14,272 nt of DNA from Phycisphaerales bacterium (GTDB lineage Bacteria > Planctomycetota > Phycisphaerae > Phycisphaerales > UBA1924), in the NCBI GenBank assembly GCA_003511945.1, contig DOJA01000145.1, positions 453-14,724 of the forward strand, read 5' to 3'. The position numbers were made by a program, and so were the translations under genes. The notes under the pieces are model-generated. The model did no database searches. It was not told where the DNA came from and was given only the letters and a program-made list of their open reading frames with translations. The number at the start of each line of letters is the position of its first letter. Position 1 is the first letter of the stretch. Positions 12,899 to 14,272 of this stretch are shown one piece after another.

Positions 12899-14236
12899 TC
12901 ACGCGCCCGGGTGGTCCGCGACGAGGCGGGCCAATGAAGCGTCGCCGAGCGCCCCGATCTGGCGCCTGCGGATGTCGTCGAGGAGGGCGCGCTCGGGAGC
13001 GCCGGAGGGCGTGCTGCCGTCGCCCGCGTCCCCGGCGATCTCGTAGAGCGCCGTCATGACCTCGGCGGCGCTGATCCGCTCCGCCGGGCGGGCCAGCGCG
13101 AAGGCCTCGGTGTCGGCGTCGGGCTCGACCCTGTTCAGCAGCCCCTTGCGGGCCAGGTGCTGGAGCAGCTGCGCGACGACCGCGTCGGCCAGCCCCGAGC
13201 GCTGGGCGAGCTCCGAGGCGGTCGCGGGCTGCCCCTTCTCGAAGCGGGCCGCGATGTCGCGCATCAGCACGACGCCCACGCCCGGATCAACGAAGGAGGC
13301 AGTCTCCAGACGCTCCAGCGCGCGGGCCCGCCCCGAGGCGACCATCTGGCTCGCGAACGCCACCTCCAGCCCGAAGAGGACGATCAGCCAGGTGGCGTAG
13401 ACCCACAGCAGGAAGAGCGGCAGCAGGGCGATCGAGCCGTAGACCGCGAACTGGGATCCGCCGGAAGGATCGGTCATCGCCGTTGCGAACCGCGCCAGCC
13501 CGCCCTTGCACACTTCCCAGAGGATCGCGCCGATGAACGCCCCCACCGCCGCCGGGCGGAGTGTCACCCGGGCGTTGGGCAGGCGCGTGTACGCGATGAT
13601 GAGGATGATCCAGGTGAGCCCCAGGCGCGTCACCAGGTCAAAGGGCAGCGAGGCGGCCGCGGGCAGGTCCCCCAGCCACGCCTTGGACCTGGCGCTGAGG
13701 AAGAAGCCCCCCAGCAGGAAGATCGGCCCCAGTGTGAGCAGGGCCCAGTAGTTCGTCAGCCGGACCGCCAGCCGTCGCCCGTTCGGTGCGCGGCAGATCG
13801 TGTTGAACGACTGCTCCACCTGGATGATGAGCGACAACGCGCCGTAGATCAGCAGGACGATTCCAACCACCGCGATCGCGCCGAAGTTGATGCCCTGGAT
13901 CCGCGTGATCGTCTTGTCGGCGAAGTCCTGGATCAACTCGGCGATCTCGGGCGTGATCCGGGACGGAGTGGCGCCCTCCGGAAGATTGGCCTCCTCCGCG
14001 TCGCTGAGGGTCGGCGCCAGCCGGATCTGGCTGACCCCTGCGTAGTCCAGCAGCTGGTCCACGCCGCGGCGCATGCCCTCCTCGCCCAGGAAGGCCTTGA
14101 ACATGACGATGGCCAGCACCAGGACTGGGATCAGGGAGAAGATCGTTCGGTAAGCGAGCGCCGCCGCCAGCAGCGGGGCGCGGTGGCGGATCAGCTGGCG
14201 CCCGCCGAACCGGACCAGGTCGATGAGGAACCGCAC
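12899..14236 (-). CDS. YihY/BrkB-family membrane protein with a C-terminal winged-helix-like domain
   Basis: A 445-residue polytopic membrane protein; YihY/BrkB proteins are usually about 290 residues, and their role is still unclear (the old RNase BN label is wrong). The N-terminal block APLLAAALAYRTIFSLIPVL (20-39) is the family signature. Hydrophobic segments lie at about 22-48, 119-141, 161-182, 198-217, 228-247 and 266-296. The loop 49-118 is unusually long and acidic. The motif NARVTLRPAAVGAFIGAILWEV (221-242) is also typical. After the last helix a soluble part (about 305-445) carries a helix-turn-helix-like segment, TASELAQRSGLADAVVAQLL followed by LARKGLLNRV (339-370), like a MarR/Rrf2-type winged helix. 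The GTG start at 14236 is supported by GGAGG 8 nt upstream (14245-14249). It is the first gene of the operon seen here, although the window ends 36 nt upstream, so earlier genes are possible. Confidence 0.88.
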   Translation of the reverse strand: MRFLIDLVRFGGRQLIRHRAPLLAAALAYRTIFSLIPVLVLAIVMFKAFLGEEGMRRGVDQLLDYAGVSQIRLAPTLSDAEEANLPEGATPSRITPEIAELIQDFADKTITRIQGINFGAIAVVGIVLLIYGALSLIIQVEQSFNTICRAPNGRRLAVRLTNYWALLTLGPIFLLGGFFLSARSKAWLGDLPAAASLPFDLVTRLGLTWIILIIAYTRLPNARVTLRPAAVGAFIGAILWEVCKGGLARFATAMTDPSGGSQFAVYGSIALLPLFLLWVYATWLIVLFGLEVAFASQMVASGRARALERLETASFVDPGVGVVLMRDIAARFEKGQPATASELAQRSGLADAVVAQLLQHLARKGLLNRVEPDADTEAFALARPAERISAAEVMTALYEIAGDAGDGSTPSGAPERALLDDIRRRQIGALGDASLARLVADHPGA

Positions 14237-14244
14237 CGGACCGG

Positions 14245-14249
14245 CCTCC
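14245..14249 (-). promoter_or_regulatory. Shine-Dalgarno GGAGG that decides the YihY-type GTG start
   Basis: GGAGG on the minus strand lies 8 nt before GTG at 14236-14234. It is one of the two best ribosome-binding sites in the window and supports the non-ATG start. Confidence 0.75.
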
Positions 14250-14272
14250 CGGGCCTTGACGACAACAGACCC

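Larger units (their letters stand above)
8017..14236 (-). other. Six-gene operon: yihY-type, aminotransferase, coaX, MnmE-like, TPR_21-type, rluD
   Basis: All six genes are on the minus strand. Junctions, in transcription order, are a 13-nt gap, an 8-nt overlap, an 11-nt overlap, a 26-nt overlap and a 24-nt gap, so co-transcription and partial translational coupling are very likely. The first three start with GTG and the last three with ATG. I see no internal promoter or terminator. The grouping mixes envelope, CoA, amino-acid and RNA-modification functions, so it looks like a growth-linked housekeeping operon more than a pathway. Confidence 0.8.

Overview
The window is GC-rich bacterial chromosome, densely packed, with a strong preference for G or C at the third codon position. 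Gene content and divergence (GlnRS plus GluRS, type III pantothenate kinase, several poorly conserved envelope proteins, starts often lacking Shine-Dalgarno) would fit a planctomycete, perhaps a Phycisphaerae-like lineage. That placement is an inference; no rRNA or other strict marker is present.

Layout. (1) 3-119 (+) is the 3' end of a gene cut by the window edge. It converges on a short gap (120-362) holding hairpins and a 23-bp direct repeat. (2) 363-4732 is a run of minus-strand genes. A three-gene envelope cassette comes first in transcription order: a small lipoprotein (4310-4732), a four-helix membrane protein (3470-4279) and a papain-like cysteine-protease lipoprotein (2632-3441). It is followed by glnS (761-2557) and a small membrane protein translationally coupled to glnS (363-764). 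The cassette, mainly 3470-4900, is visibly poorer in GC than its flanks and starts at a near-consensus sigma70-type promoter (4765-4792). (3) 4970-6676 (-) is gltX. It is divergent from a PfkB-family kinase (6911-7828, +) across a gap containing about ten C-rich heptads that are G-quadruplex-prone on the minus strand. (4) 7829-8016 is a convergent gap with a perfect palindrome, a 9-G run and a terminator-like hairpin. (5) 8017-14236 is one tightly packed minus-strand operon, in transcription order: YihY/BrkB membrane protein, class IV (D-amino-acid-type) aminotransferase, coaX, MnmE-like GTPase, TPR_21-type membrane protein, RluD-type pseudouridine synthase. Three of its five junctions overlap.

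How the genes fit together. The recognisable functions are mostly housekeeping translation (glnS, gltX, rluD, MnmE-like GTPase) and cofactor/amino-acid metabolism (coaX, aminotransferase, PfkB kinase). The most system-like part is the low-GC cassette between gltX and glnS. Both lipoproteins should be exported, and the positive-inside rule puts the large domain of the membrane protein in the periplasm too, so all three products would meet at the envelope around a predicted cysteine peptidase. Other points of interest are altered signature residues in GlnRS (KMSKS loop), CoaX (first Asp of DxGNT) and the GTPase (NKxD), and an insertion after the KMSKR loop of GltX.
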